From Saprospiraceae bacterium (GTDB lineage: Bacteria; Bacteroidota; Bacteroidia; Chitinophagales; Saprospiraceae), in NCBI GenBank assembly GCA_016717145.1, contig JADKGD010000002.1:124001-188000 (forward strand): a stretch of DNA of 64,000 nt. The letters run 5' to 3'. The position numbers were made by a program, and so were the translations under genes. Positions 28,693 to 37,833 of this stretch are shown here, in pieces. Below the pieces are notes generated by a model. The model was not told the origin of the DNA. It searched no databases and saw nothing but the letters and a program-made list of their open reading frames with translations. Positions within the stretch are counted from its first letter, which is position 1, and every line of letters begins with the position of its first letter.

Positions 28693-29924
28693 TTACATTA
28701 GTTTTCCGCCCAAAATAACTTTATCTACATGATTGGAGCCAAAAGCATATACCATATAGTACAAGGATGGTATTGGTTTTGTCAATATGATGTTGGCAAC
28801 TTTACCCTTGCTTATTGAGCCATGACTATCGCCAAGTTCAAGGGCGAAAGCACCGTTAATAGTAACGGCATTAAAGGCCTCGTTTGGCAAAAGGCGCATA
28901 TTGTTACACGCAAAAGCCATTAATAATGGGACATTACCGGAAGGACTTGAACCCGGATTATAATCCGTTGCCATAGCTATTCCTAAACCCTGATCAATCA
29001 TATTTCGGGAAGGAGCGTAATGGATATTGAGAAAAAATGAACAAGAAGGTAAAACCGTTGGTATCGTTTTTGAAACTTTCAAGAGGTCTATTTCTACCTG
29101 TGACATAGCTTCTAAATGATCGACAGACACTGCGTTATTAGCAATACCTACCTGCACGCCTCCCGATACATCAAGTTCATTGGCGTGAATCTTGGCTTTT
29201 AATCCGTATTTTGCTGCTGCTTTAAGTATTTTATCTGTTTCTTTGATTGAATAGAATCCTTTGTCACAAAAACATCACAATATTCTGCTAGTCCTTCTCC
29301 GGCTACTTTTGGCAACATTTCATGTATAATGATATCTATATATGCGTTCCTGTTGTCTTTATATTCAGCTGGAATTGCATGTGCTCCCAGAAAAGTCGCT
29401 TTTATAGTGGCTGCTGATGTTTCTTTTAATTTTCTAATTACTCTAAGCATTTTTAACTCGCTGTCAAGAGAAAGTCCATAACCACTTTTAATTTCAATGG
29501 CTCCTGTACCATAAGATATTACTTCATCAAGCCTGGCTTTTGCAGATAGGAATAATTCTTCTTCTGAGGTTTGTTGTAACTTAGCCGAAGAGTTTAATAT
29601 CCCACCACCATTTTTTGCAATTTCTTCATATGTAATACCACGAAGACGATCCACGTATTCTGCTTCCCTCCCCGATGCATATACAATATGTGTGTGACTA
29701 TCACACCAGCATGGCATTACCAAACGATCTTTGGCATCAATGATAATCTCAGCTCGATCAGGCACTTCAGACATATGCCCAAAGTCAGCTATCAACCCAT
29801 TTTCAATAAGTATAAAACCATTATCCAATACATCTACAACAGACATAGCCGCACCTCTTTTGAAGGTAGACGGCTCTGTCTGGGTTCCTATAATGGATTT
29901 AATATTTATGATGAGTGTGGACAT
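28693..29924 (-). CDS. hutI: Imidazolonepropionase, frameshifted
   Basis: A protein of about 410 residues in two frames. The first part (start at 29922-29924) carries the metal-binding DSHTHIVYASGREAEYVDRL and FLGAHAIPAEYK of the amidohydrolase fold. The frame breaks at the A5 run 29268-29272; one added base changes DVFVTKDSI to DVFCDKGFYSIKETDKIL and runs on through AKIHANELDVSGGVQVGIAN to the end at 28693, which includes ATDYNPGSSPSGNVPLLM. The enzyme hydrolyses imidazolone-5-propionate to formiminoglutamate in histidine degradation. No other hut gene is in the window. Single-base loss in a homopolymer suggests sequence error rather than a true pseudogene. Confidence 0.88.
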
Positions 29925-29992
29925 ATTTTATTATGGGTTTTATGGCATTAAGGTTATGACCCATGAATTGGATCAGTATTAAATTGATATGA

Positions 29993-30778
29993 TCATTGTA
30001 CTATGCCATTCATATTATACTCTGTTTTTAAAATTTTTCTGAAACTTTCTGCTTCCTCATAAGTAGAAAACTGCCCTATTCTTACCTTAAAAATAGGTAC
30101 TTCATTTCGAAATTCGTTTACTACGTTAATGGGTTCCAGAAAAATCTGTCTGAGTGTATTAACCATGTCATCAGCACCCTTATATCGTTCAAACACCCCA
30201 ACCTGAACCCTGAATGAGCTTTGTGTTTGTTCTTGTTCGAAGTATTTTTTGTACTCTTCCTCAGATAGCAGCATGCTATCGTTTTCTTTGATTTCGGGAT
30301 CAACAATCAATTTGGAAGGTGAAATATTAAAATCATGTCTCATAATTACTTTGTTTTCAGGAGCATTATGTTTGTCCAAAACATCCAATAATAGTCTTGG
30401 AGATAATGTTTCCTCAATGCGTTGTACAAGGTAACCCTGGGAATTAAAAATTAGGATGGTGGGCAGATATTTGACATCATACATTTTCTTTAATTCAAAT
30501 CCCTGCATATCATCTATGTCAACTTTGATTGCCACAAAATCTGTATTCAGCGTTTTTGCGACTTCTTCATCTTTAAATGTGGTTTGTTCCATCCATTTGC
30601 ATGGTGTACACCACTTGGCATGAAAATCAATAAAAAGTAATTTACCTTCTTCTCCAGCTTTTTTTCTTGCTTCGTTAATATTGGCATTTGAGAAATTTAC
30701 ATAAATATCTTCTGCATTTGATTTGTTTCCAATAGCGATTAATATTGTGACAGACAATAAACTAAAAAATCTTTTCAT
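29993..30778 (-). CDS. Exported thioredoxin-like protein with C-terminal SPOR domain
   Basis: A 261-residue protein. Signal peptide about 1-22 (ending GNKSNA); thioredoxin domain about 24-140 with the redox motif WCTPCK near residue 57 and the cis-Pro context KYLPTILIF; linker about 140-180; SPOR domain about 185-261 starting SSFRVQVGVFERYKGADD and ending with a second half-repeat FKVRIGQFSTYEEAESFRK. SPOR domains bind denuded glycan strands of peptidoglycan, often at division sites. The fusion suggests a periplasmic thiol oxidoreductase or thioredoxin-fold chaperone anchored to the cell wall, which is inference. No adjacent partner is on the same strand within 68 bases other than hutI downstream. 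Confidence 0.85.
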   Translation of the reverse strand: MKRFFSLLSVTILIAIGNKSNAEDIYVNFSNANINEARKKAGEEGKLLFIDFHAKWCTPCKWMEQTTFKDEEVAKTLNTDFVAIKVDIDDMQGFELKKMYDVKYLPTILIFNSQGYLVQRIEETLSPRLLLDVLDKHNAPENKVIMRHDFNISPSKLIVDPEIKENDSMLLSEEEYKKYFEQEQTQSSFRVQVGVFERYKGADDMVNTLRQIFLEPINVVNEFRNEVPIFKVRIGQFSTYEEAESFRKILKTEYNMNGIVQ

Positions 30779-31122
30779 GACGATGTTATTTAGAAATGAA
30801 TTAAAAGGTGATTAACATACTAAAAATATCAGTTTACAGAAGTATATATTAACTAATTAAATAATTTTATAAACTATAAACTACTGTTATTCTATTATTT
30901 AGCATATATCAATAATAATACCAAATCAATATAGACTTAGAAAGAAAGTTTTTATTTTATAGATTATTCATTATATAATATGTTTATTATTAATATATTA
31001 TATGTTATAAAAAAATTTAAAGTATTATATTTTTTTTTTCAAAAAAAAAGGACCTTAACTTGTATTTTAAAATAAGTGTATCTTGTGCCACTTTTAAAAA
31101 GTAATTTCAAATCCAAAAAACC
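30779..31122. other. Gene-free divergent promoter region
   Basis: About 344 bases, strongly AT-rich, between the divergent thioredoxin-SPOR and fabH genes. It contains a T10-C-A9 palindromic tract at 31030-31049. No full TAnnTTTG box was found, only TATCTTGT at 31079-31086, a one-off match that may serve fabH. I see no RNA gene or open frame of note. Confidence 0.5.
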
Positions 31123-32112
31123 ATGGGCAAAATTTTTGCAGCAATTACAGGTGTAGGTGGATACGTTCCTGAGGATATTCTGACTAATGCAGATCTCGAG
31201 AAATTGGTAGACACCACAGATGAATGGATTACAACCCGAACAGGTATCAAAGAGCGCCATATTTTAAGAACCCCGGGTAAAGCCACTTCCGATATGGCAG
31301 TAGAAGTTGTTAAACAATTACTTTACAAGACAAATACCAAGCCCGAAGAAATAGAATTGTTGATTTGTGCGACAGTGACCCCTGACATGAGTTTTCCGGA
31401 TACTGCAAATACCATTCTCGACAAAGTAGGCGCGAAAAACGCTTTCGGTTTTGATATAAATGCTGCATGCTCAGGTTTTTTATATGCACTTACTACCGGA
31501 TCAAAATTTATTGAATCGGGTATGTACAAAAAAGTCATTGTCATAGGTGCTGATATGATGTCTTCTATAGTTGATTATTCAGATCGTACCACTTGCATTA
31601 TCTTTGGTGATGGCGCAGGAGGCGTAATGCTGGAACCTACCAATGACGGAACAGGGGTAATAGATTCAGTTTTAAGATCGGATGGCTCGGGTAGAGAATA
31701 TTTGCATATGAAAGCAGGTGGTTCTTTAAAGCCCGCAACCGTTGAAACAGTGGCAAATAAGGAACATTTTGTTTTTCAGGATGGAAAGCCCGTCTTCAAA
31801 GCAGCAGTAAATGGAATGGTTAATACTGTAAAACAAGTATTAGAACGAAATCATTTAAATATGGAAGAAATTGATTGGCTTGTTCCACATCAGGCCAATA
31901 TGCGCATTATCAATTCAGTAGGTGATATGCTTGATTTCCCTAAAGAAAAGGTAATGGTTAATATTCATAAATATGGAAATACAACCGCCGGGACATTACC
32001 TCTATGTCTGTGGGAATACGAGTCAAAGCTTAAAAAAGGAGATAAACTAATGCTGACCGCTTTTGGAGGAGGGTTTACATGGGGCAGTACTTACTTAATA
32101 TGGCATTACTGA
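31123..32112 (+). CDS. fabH: 3-oxoacyl-ACP synthase III
   Basis: A 329-residue KAS III that condenses acetyl-CoA (or branched acyl-CoA) with malonyl-ACP to start fatty acid synthesis. The catalytic triad is visible: Cys116 in NAACSGFLYAL, His in VPHQANMRI (about 256) and Asn in YGNTTAGTLP (about 286). Oxyanion and CoA loops (TRTGIKERHI) are present. Length is standard. It opens a cluster with efp, accB and accC, a common arrangement linking fatty acid initiation and acetyl-CoA carboxylase. Confidence 0.95.
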   Translation: MGKIFAAITGVGGYVPEDILTNADLEKLVDTTDEWITTRTGIKERHILRTPGKATSDMAVEVVKQLLYKTNTKPEEIELLICATVTPDMSFPDTANTILDKVGAKNAFGFDINAACSGFLYALTTGSKFIESGMYKKVIVIGADMMSSIVDYSDRTTCIIFGDGAGGVMLEPTNDGTGVIDSVLRSDGSGREYLHMKAGGSLKPATVETVANKEHFVFQDGKPVFKAAVNGMVNTVKQVLERNHLNMEEIDWLVPHQANMRIINSVGDMLDFPKEKVMVNIHKYGNTTAGTLPLCLWEYESKLKKGDKLMLTAFGGGFTWGSTYLIWHY

Positions 32113-32129
32113 GTTTAAGAAACTCTTAT

Positions 32130-32137
32130 TATCTTTG
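32130..32137 (+). promoter_or_regulatory. Promoter -7 element upstream of efp
   Basis: TATCTTTG, a full TAnnTTTG match, 29 bases before the efp ATG and just after the fabH stop. It may give efp-accB-accC their own start of transcription. Confidence 0.5.
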
Positions 32138-32165
32138 TGTTAAATTTTAATAAACAATATTGCAG

Positions 32166-32732
32166 ATGGCAAATACTTCAGATATAAAAAATGGCTTGTG
32201 TTTAAATTACAATAACGATATTTATACCGTAGTCGAATTTTTGCATGTCAAACCCGGAAAAGGTAATGCCTTTGTAAGAACGAAATTAAAAAGTCTTACC
32301 AGCGGCAAAGTTGTTGAGATAACTTTTCCATCAGGACATAAGATTGATGACGTAAGAGTAGAGCGCAGAAAATTTCAATATCTGTACAATGATGAAAATG
32401 GATACAATTTTATGAATATTGAGACTTATGACCAAGTTTCTCTTAATGAAGCTATGTTGGACAGACCGGATTTCCTGAAAGAAGGCAGTGAGATAGAAAT
32501 ATTGTTTCATGCTGAAAAAGACATGCCACTGACAGCTGATATGCCATCCAGTATAATTCTGGAAGTTACGTATACTGAACCTGGTGTGCGGGGAGATACG
32601 GCGACAAACGTTACCAAACCGGCAACTGTGGAAACAGGTGCTGAAGTTAAAGTGCCCATTTTTATTAATCAAGGAGATAAAATCAAAATTGATTCAAGAA
32701 CAGGTGCATATCTTGAAAGAGTTAAATCTTAA
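32166..32732 (+). CDS. efp: Elongation factor P
   Basis: 188 residues from the ATG at 32166 (a TTG two codons earlier is less likely). EF-P rescues ribosomes stalled at polyproline by stimulating peptide bond formation. Domain I has the tip loop HVKPGKGNAFVRTK with Lys at about residue 32 as the possible modification site; domain III ends with the conserved KIDSRTGAYLERV. No epmA, epmB or earP-like modifying gene is nearby. It sits between fabH and accB in the same direction. Confidence 0.95.
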   Translation: MANTSDIKNGLCLNYNNDIYTVVEFLHVKPGKGNAFVRTKLKSLTSGKVVEITFPSGHKIDDVRVERRKFQYLYNDENGYNFMNIETYDQVSLNEAMLDRPDFLKEGSEIEILFHAEKDMPLTADMPSSIILEVTYTEPGVRGDTATNVTKPATVETGAEVKVPIFINQGDKIKIDSRTGAYLERVKS

Positions 32733-32748
32733 TTAAAAATAAAGCCAT

Positions 32749-33258
32749 ATGAATTTCAACGAAATACAGGAACTCATCAATTTGGTGAATAAATCAAATC
32801 TTACTGACTTCAAACTCAAGGATAAAGATTTTGAGATACAAATCAGGACAAAAAAGTACTATAAAGGTGCAAGGCAGCAGCTAATGTCTTCTCCTCAGGT
32901 GGTTCATATGTCACAGTCTCCATTACAGGAATCTTATCAAAAGCAACCAGACAATAGTAATGCCAAACCTGAAGTTAATATAAATCAGTCGGTTGAATCG
33001 GATTCATCAAAATCAAAAAATATTTTTGAGATTAAATCACCAATTGTTGGCACCTTTTATAGATCTCCAGGCGCTGACAAACCACCATTTACCAAAGTAG
33101 GTGATCCAGTAAAACAAGGTGATGTGGTATGTATTATTGAGGCAATGAAGTTATTTAATGAGATTGAAAGTGATATAACCGGCACAATTGTTAAAGTACT
33201 TGTAGAAGATGCCTCACCAGTTGAGTATGATCAGGTATTATTTCTGGTTGAAATATAG
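32749..33258 (+). CDS. accB: Biotin carboxyl carrier protein of acetyl-CoA carboxylase
   Basis: 169 residues. An N-terminal helical part (about 1-40, FNEIQELINLVNKSNLTDF) is followed by a Gln/Ser/Asn-rich linker and the biotinyl domain (about 90-169). The biotin site is IIEAMKLFNEIE with Lys134, preceded by the thumb-like region SPIVGTFYRSPGADKPPF. It carries carboxybiotin between AccC and the carboxyltransferase. It starts 17 bases after efp and is followed by accC after 79 bases. Confidence 0.95.
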   Translation: MNFNEIQELINLVNKSNLTDFKLKDKDFEIQIRTKKYYKGARQQLMSSPQVVHMSQSPLQESYQKQPDNSNAKPEVNINQSVESDSSKSKNIFEIKSPIVGTFYRSPGADKPPFTKVGDPVKQGDVVCIIEAMKLFNEIESDITGTIVKVLVEDASPVEYDQVLFLVEI

Positions 33259-33337
33259 CTTTATAATTAATTTTTTTAGTATAGCTTAAATATAAAGCTG
33301 GTACATTTATTAATATAGAATAATAGAATTAATTACC

Positions 33338-34687
33338 ATGTTCAACAAGATATTGATAGCAAATCGTGGAGAAATTGCCTTAAGAATTATCCGTACGTGC
33401 AAAGAAATGGGCATTAAGACGGTAGCAATATATTCAAAAGCAGATACAGAGAGTTTGCATGTTAGATTTGCCGATGAGGCTGTTTGCATTGGACCTGCTG
33501 CATCTTCCGAATCTTATTTGAACATTCCGCGAATTATGGCAGCTGTTGAAATAACCAATGCAGATGCCATTCACCCGGGATATGGATTTCTTGCCGAAAA
33601 CGCTGGTTTTGCTGAAATATGCAGACAATCAGGAGTGAAATTTATTGGCCCAACCCCCGAGATGATCAATAAAATGGGGGATAAAGTAACTGCAAAAGAA
33701 ACGATGATCAAAGCGGGTGTACCAGTTGTTCCTGGCTCTCCTGGATTGTTAAAAGATGTGACGCAAGGTGTCAAAATTGCTAATTCAATTGGTTATCCTG
33801 TAATCCTGAAAGCAACAGCTGGTGGAGGTGGTAAAGGTATGCGTATAGTAACTAAAGATGAAGATTTTGAAGAATCATGGCATAGTGCAAGAAAAGAGGC
33901 TAAAGCTTCTTTTACAAATGACGGAATTTATGTGGAAAAATATGTTGAAGAACCTAGACACATTGAATTTCAAATAGTAGGTGATCAATACGGTAATGTG
34001 ATTCATCTTTCTGAAAGAGATTGCTCTATTCAACGTAGGCATCAAAAATTAGTTGAAGAAAGCCCATCTCCTTTCATGACACCTGAACTCCGGGAAAAAA
34101 TGGGTGAAGCCGCCGTTTTGGCGGGAAAATGTATCAATTATGAAGGCGTTGGTACCATTGAATTTCTTGTAGATAAATACAGAAATTTTTATTTTATGGA
34201 AATGAATACGCGGATTCAGGTAGAGCATCCTGTTACTGAAGAAGTGATAAATCACGATCTGATTAAAGAGCAAATAAAAGTAGCTGCTGGCATTCCTATT
34301 TCAGGAAAAAACTACTATCCGACTATGCATGCTATGGAGTGCAGGATTAATGCTGAAGACGTTTTTAATAACTTCAGACCAAGTCCAGGTAAAATTGTAT
34401 CCTTTCACAGCCCAAAAGGTCATGGCGTAAGAGTAGATACTCATGTTTATGCCGGTTATACCGTTCCGCCTTATTATGACTCCATGATTGCAAAATTGAT
34501 TTGCAGAGCACAAACAAGAGAAGATTGTATAAAAAAAATGCAGCGTGCATTAGATGAGTTTATTATTGAAGGAATCAAGACAACACTTCCTTTTCATAAA
34601 GCATTAATGAAAAATGAATCGTTTAGAGATGGAGATTTCAATACTGCATTTATGAATACATTTAATATGGACGATTGCATAGAATGA
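33338..34687 (+). CDS. accC: Biotin carboxylase subunit of acetyl-CoA carboxylase
   Basis: 449 residues, the normal AccC length. ATP-grasp enzyme that carboxylates biotin on AccB using ATP and bicarbonate. Motifs: MFNKILIANRGEIALRII at the start, ATP-binding glycine loop ATAGGGGKGMRIV (about 157-169), ERDCSIQRRHQKLVEESPSP (about 226-245) and the catalytic/bicarbonate region MEMNTRIQVEHPVTEEV. Placement directly after accB is typical. Its bicarbonate need is a possible, but unproven, link to the inorganic carbon locus elsewhere in the window. Confidence 0.96.
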   Translation: MFNKILIANRGEIALRIIRTCKEMGIKTVAIYSKADTESLHVRFADEAVCIGPAASSESYLNIPRIMAAVEITNADAIHPGYGFLAENAGFAEICRQSGVKFIGPTPEMINKMGDKVTAKETMIKAGVPVVPGSPGLLKDVTQGVKIANSIGYPVILKATAGGGGKGMRIVTKDEDFEESWHSARKEAKASFTNDGIYVEKYVEEPRHIEFQIVGDQYGNVIHLSERDCSIQRRHQKLVEESPSPFMTPELREKMGEAAVLAGKCINYEGVGTIEFLVDKYRNFYFMEMNTRIQVEHPVTEEVINHDLIKEQIKVAAGIPISGKNYYPTMHAMECRINAEDVFNNFRPSPGKIVSFHSPKGHGVRVDTHVYAGYTVPPYYDSMIAKLICRAQTREDCIKKMQRALDEFIIEGIKTTLPFHKALMKNESFRDGDFNTAFMNTFNMDDCIE

Positions 34688-34710
34688 TGTGCATAAAAAA
34701 TCATTAAAGT

Positions 34711-36519
34711 ATGCAGGGATTATGGCAATTGCTGTCCCGTATAAAGGACTATCGAAAGAGTTTTACTTTAAGCATATTGTGCAATATTTTATTGTCTATT
34801 TTCACAGTTATCAGCATTCCCCTTCTGATTCCTTTCTTCCAAATTCTATTTGACCGTCTTCAACCTGTTGCCATTGTGCCTTCTGGTTCCGGTATGACTG
34901 ACTGGATCAAATACTATATGACAATTTTGATCAATACCCAAGGAAAAGAGGCTGCATTAATTTGGGTGTGCAGTGCATTGATTATTGTATTTTTTTTAAA
35001 AAATCTATTTCGTTATGGGGCTCTTTATTTTATGGCACCACTTCGCAACGGAATAATATATGACCTAAGAAAACAATTATATCAAAAGTTTCTGGACTTA
35101 CCCCTAAGTTTTTATTCAAACGAAAGAAAAGGTGTTTTAATGTCTAGCATGACCCTGGATGTTCAAGAGGTAGAATGGTCAATATTAAATGTTATTGAAG
35201 TAATATTTAAATCTCCTATAATCATGATAGGGAGTATATTTTTTATGTTTTATATAAGCCCATCACTAACACTTTTTGTTTTTATTCTAGTTGCTTTTGC
35301 AGGACTTATTATAGGAAGGATAGTGACGAATTTAAAAGCGCACTCGACAGATGTTCAGGATTCAATAGCCACACTTACCTCTCAAGTAGAAGAAACATTA
35401 GGGGGCATACGAATGATAAAAGGTTTTAATGCAGAAAAATACAACGCAACCAAGTTTGATGAAGAAAACAAGACGTTTAAAAATACGCTTACTAAAGTAG
35501 TTAATAAACGAGATCTGGCATCGCCTATCTCAGAGTTTTTAGGTGTTAGTGTAGTTACTGTTTTGATGTGGTACGGTTCAAATTTGGTTTTTAAACAAGA
35601 ACTGGATCCCGAAACTTTTTTTGCTTTTGTATTTGCATTCTATCAGGTGATTGAGCCTGCCAAATCCTTTTCATCTGCTTATTTTACCATCCAGAAAGGA
35701 TTGGCTGCTATGGACCGTATTAACAGAATAATGGACACAAACAATGAATTAGTCTCGATAGAAAATGCTTTAAAAAAGACAACATTTGACCAAAACATCA
35801 CTTTTGACCATGTTTCATTTTCATACAATGATAATGATTTACAAGCGCTATCCGACATAGATGTAGTTATAGGTAAAGGACAGGTAGTCGCATTGGTTGG
35901 TTCTTCCGGAGCAGGCAAATCAACTTTTGTTGACCTTCTTCCAAGATTTTATGACGTGACGGCAGGGACTATATTTATAGATGGCGTCGATATCAAAGAA
36001 ATAGAGTTGGCCAGTTTACGTAAAATGTTTGGTATTGTCAGTCAGGATGCTATCTTATTTAATGATACTATTGCTAATAATATTAGTTTCGGAGAAAAAA
36101 AATATACACTTGAAGAAATTAGAAACGCTGCAGTTATTGCCAATGCAGATGATTTTATATCAGCACTGCCCGAAGGATATATGACAAATATCGGTGATCG
36201 TGGTCTAAAACTCAGTGGAGGTCAAAGACAACGCCTCACGATAGCTCGAGCTGTATTACGCAATCCACCTATATTAATTCTTGATGAAGCTACTTCGGCC
36301 CTTGATTCTGAATCAGAACGACTTGTTCAGGAAGCGCTCCAAAAAGTAATGAAAAGCCGGACGACTGTTGTTGTTGCACACAGATTGTCAACCATTCAGA
36401 AAGCTGACCTTATTCTGGTAATTGAATATGGGAAAATTATCCAAAGAGGTCAGCATGGCGATTTAATTGGAATAGATGGACCATATAAAAAGTTTGTAAA
36501 TATGCAATCATTTGCCTAA
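34711..36519 (+). CDS. ABC exporter, MsbA-like (fused permease and ATPase)
   Basis: 602 residues. Six-helix type-1 exporter domain about 15-335, then the ATPase domain. Walker A GSSGAGKSTFVDLLPRF (about 396), Q loop GIVSQDAILF, signature LSGGQRQRLTIARA (about 500), Walker B ILILDEATSALDSESE and H loop VVAHRLST. It resembles lipid A or lipid flippases of the MsbA group, but multidrug export cannot be excluded. It starts 23 bases after accC and its end overlaps the region just before galK, so it is likely expressed with the lipid synthesis genes, consistent with membrane lipid transport. Confidence 0.88.
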   Translation: MQGLWQLLSRIKDYRKSFTLSILCNILLSIFTVISIPLLIPFFQILFDRLQPVAIVPSGSGMTDWIKYYMTILINTQGKEAALIWVCSALIIVFFLKNLFRYGALYFMAPLRNGIIYDLRKQLYQKFLDLPLSFYSNERKGVLMSSMTLDVQEVEWSILNVIEVIFKSPIIMIGSIFFMFYISPSLTLFVFILVAFAGLIIGRIVTNLKAHSTDVQDSIATLTSQVEETLGGIRMIKGFNAEKYNATKFDEENKTFKNTLTKVVNKRDLASPISEFLGVSVVTVLMWYGSNLVFKQELDPETFFAFVFAFYQVIEPAKSFSSAYFTIQKGLAAMDRINRIMDTNNELVSIENALKKTTFDQNITFDHVSFSYNDNDLQALSDIDVVIGKGQVVALVGSSGAGKSTFVDLLPRFYDVTAGTIFIDGVDIKEIELASLRKMFGIVSQDAILFNDTIANNISFGEKKYTLEEIRNAAVIANADDFISALPEGYMTNIGDRGLKLSGGQRQRLTIARAVLRNPPILILDEATSALDSESERLVQEALQKVMKSRTTVVVAHRLSTIQKADLILVIEYGKIIQRGQHGDLIGIDGPYKKFVNMQSFA

Positions 36520-36523
36520 TACA

Positions 36524-37672
36524 ATGAAACATATTAAAAATAAAATCGAAACAATTTTTTTTCAAAAATTTGGCACTCATGAGATAATGATTTTTGCTCC
36601 GGGGCGAGCCAATATCATCGGTGAGCACACTGATTACAATAATGGTTTTGTACTTCCTTTTGCCATTTCACAAGGTGTTTTTCTTTTTGCTTCAAAAAAT
36701 AACACCAATATTTTTAACATTTACGCAGCTGATACTAACGAGTTCACCTCTTTCAACCTTGATGCGGCATATATTTTTAATTATGGCTGGGAGAAATATT
36801 TTCATCAATCACTTCTTGCATTAAACGTTAATGGTTTTGCAGGAATTAATTTGGTATTCGGAGGAAACCTGCCAATTGGGGCTGGCATTTCGTCATCTTC
36901 TGCCATTACCAGTGGATTCATAGTCCTTCTCAATGCCTTATTTAACTTAGGAATGGATGCCGCAACAATGGTTGATAAAGCTTCAGAAGCTGAAGTAGGT
37001 TCCGGGGTAAGGGGCGGAATAATGGATCAATTTACCATTATAAACAGTGTTCAAAATAATGCCATATTACTTGATTGCAGGGACAATTCATTTCAATATA
37101 TTGAACTACATCTGGAAGATAATAATTTTTTTCTTATAAATACCAATGTAAAACATAGTTTGGTACATACTGATTATAATAACCGAAGAGCAGAATGTGA
37201 AAAAGCTGTGGGCCTGATTTCAAGGGATTATAAAAATATTGGCAGTTTAAGAGATCTCTCTTTATCTGACTTACCTTCAATTTCTTTATTTTTGGAAGAT
37301 AAACTATTCAATAGAGTAAGTTTTGTTGTTGAGGAAAATAATCGGGTTTTACTTGCTGTTAAAGCATTGAAAGAAAATCAATATACCAAACTTGGAGCGT
37401 TGCTTAATGAATCCCATGATGGTCTGTCACACAAGTATGATGTAAGCTGTGAAGAACTTGACTGGCTTGTTAAATACACTTTGGATTATGAAATAATTCT
37501 TGGTAGTCGAATGATGGGTGGCGGATTTGGGGGATGTACCATCAATCTCATAAAAGGGTATCCTGACAAAAATTGGATAGCCAAATTAAACAATGATTAT
37601 TTCGAAAGATTCGGATTATATCCAACTATAATTCCCATCCAAAGCAGCAATGGCATTCTTAACTTTAAGTAG
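36524..37672 (+). CDS. galK: Galactokinase
   Basis: 382 residues from the ATG at 36524, five bases after the ABC transporter stop. GHMP kinase with the galactokinase signature GRANIIGEHTDYNNGFVLP (about 25-43), ATP loop LPIGAGISSSSAI (about 115-127) and C-terminal GGGFGGCTINL. It phosphorylates galactose to galactose-1-phosphate. No galT or galE is adjacent. Its place behind the ABC transporter suggests co-transcription by position only. Confidence 0.92.
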   Translation: MKHIKNKIETIFFQKFGTHEIMIFAPGRANIIGEHTDYNNGFVLPFAISQGVFLFASKNNTNIFNIYAADTNEFTSFNLDAAYIFNYGWEKYFHQSLLALNVNGFAGINLVFGGNLPIGAGISSSSAITSGFIVLLNALFNLGMDAATMVDKASEAEVGSGVRGGIMDQFTIINSVQNNAILLDCRDNSFQYIELHLEDNNFFLINTNVKHSLVHTDYNNRRAECEKAVGLISRDYKNIGSLRDLSLSDLPSISLFLEDKLFNRVSFVVEENNRVLLAVKALKENQYTKLGALLNESHDGLSHKYDVSCEELDWLVKYTLDYEIILGSRMMGGGFGGCTINLIKGYPDKNWIAKLNNDYFERFGLYPTIIPIQSSNGILNFK

Positions 37673-37738
37673 TTATTTTCTTTTTCATAAAAAAAGTTAA
37701 TTTTATATTAATACATATTCAGGGGCTATGAGAATATG

Positions 37739-37746
37739 TAACTTTG
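37739..37746 (+). promoter_or_regulatory. Promoter -7 element upstream of the large lipoprotein gene
   Basis: TAACTTTG, a full TAnnTTTG match, 87 bases before the next gene. The leader contains a short hairpin (CCTGA at 37792-37796 with TCAGG at 37803-37807). Confidence 0.45.
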
Positions 37747-37833
37747 TGATGAAATTGATGTCTTAATACAGTTTTAGTCCATATTGGGCCCCCTGATTTA
37801 TTTCAGGTTTACTTTTTATTTAATACTTATAAA

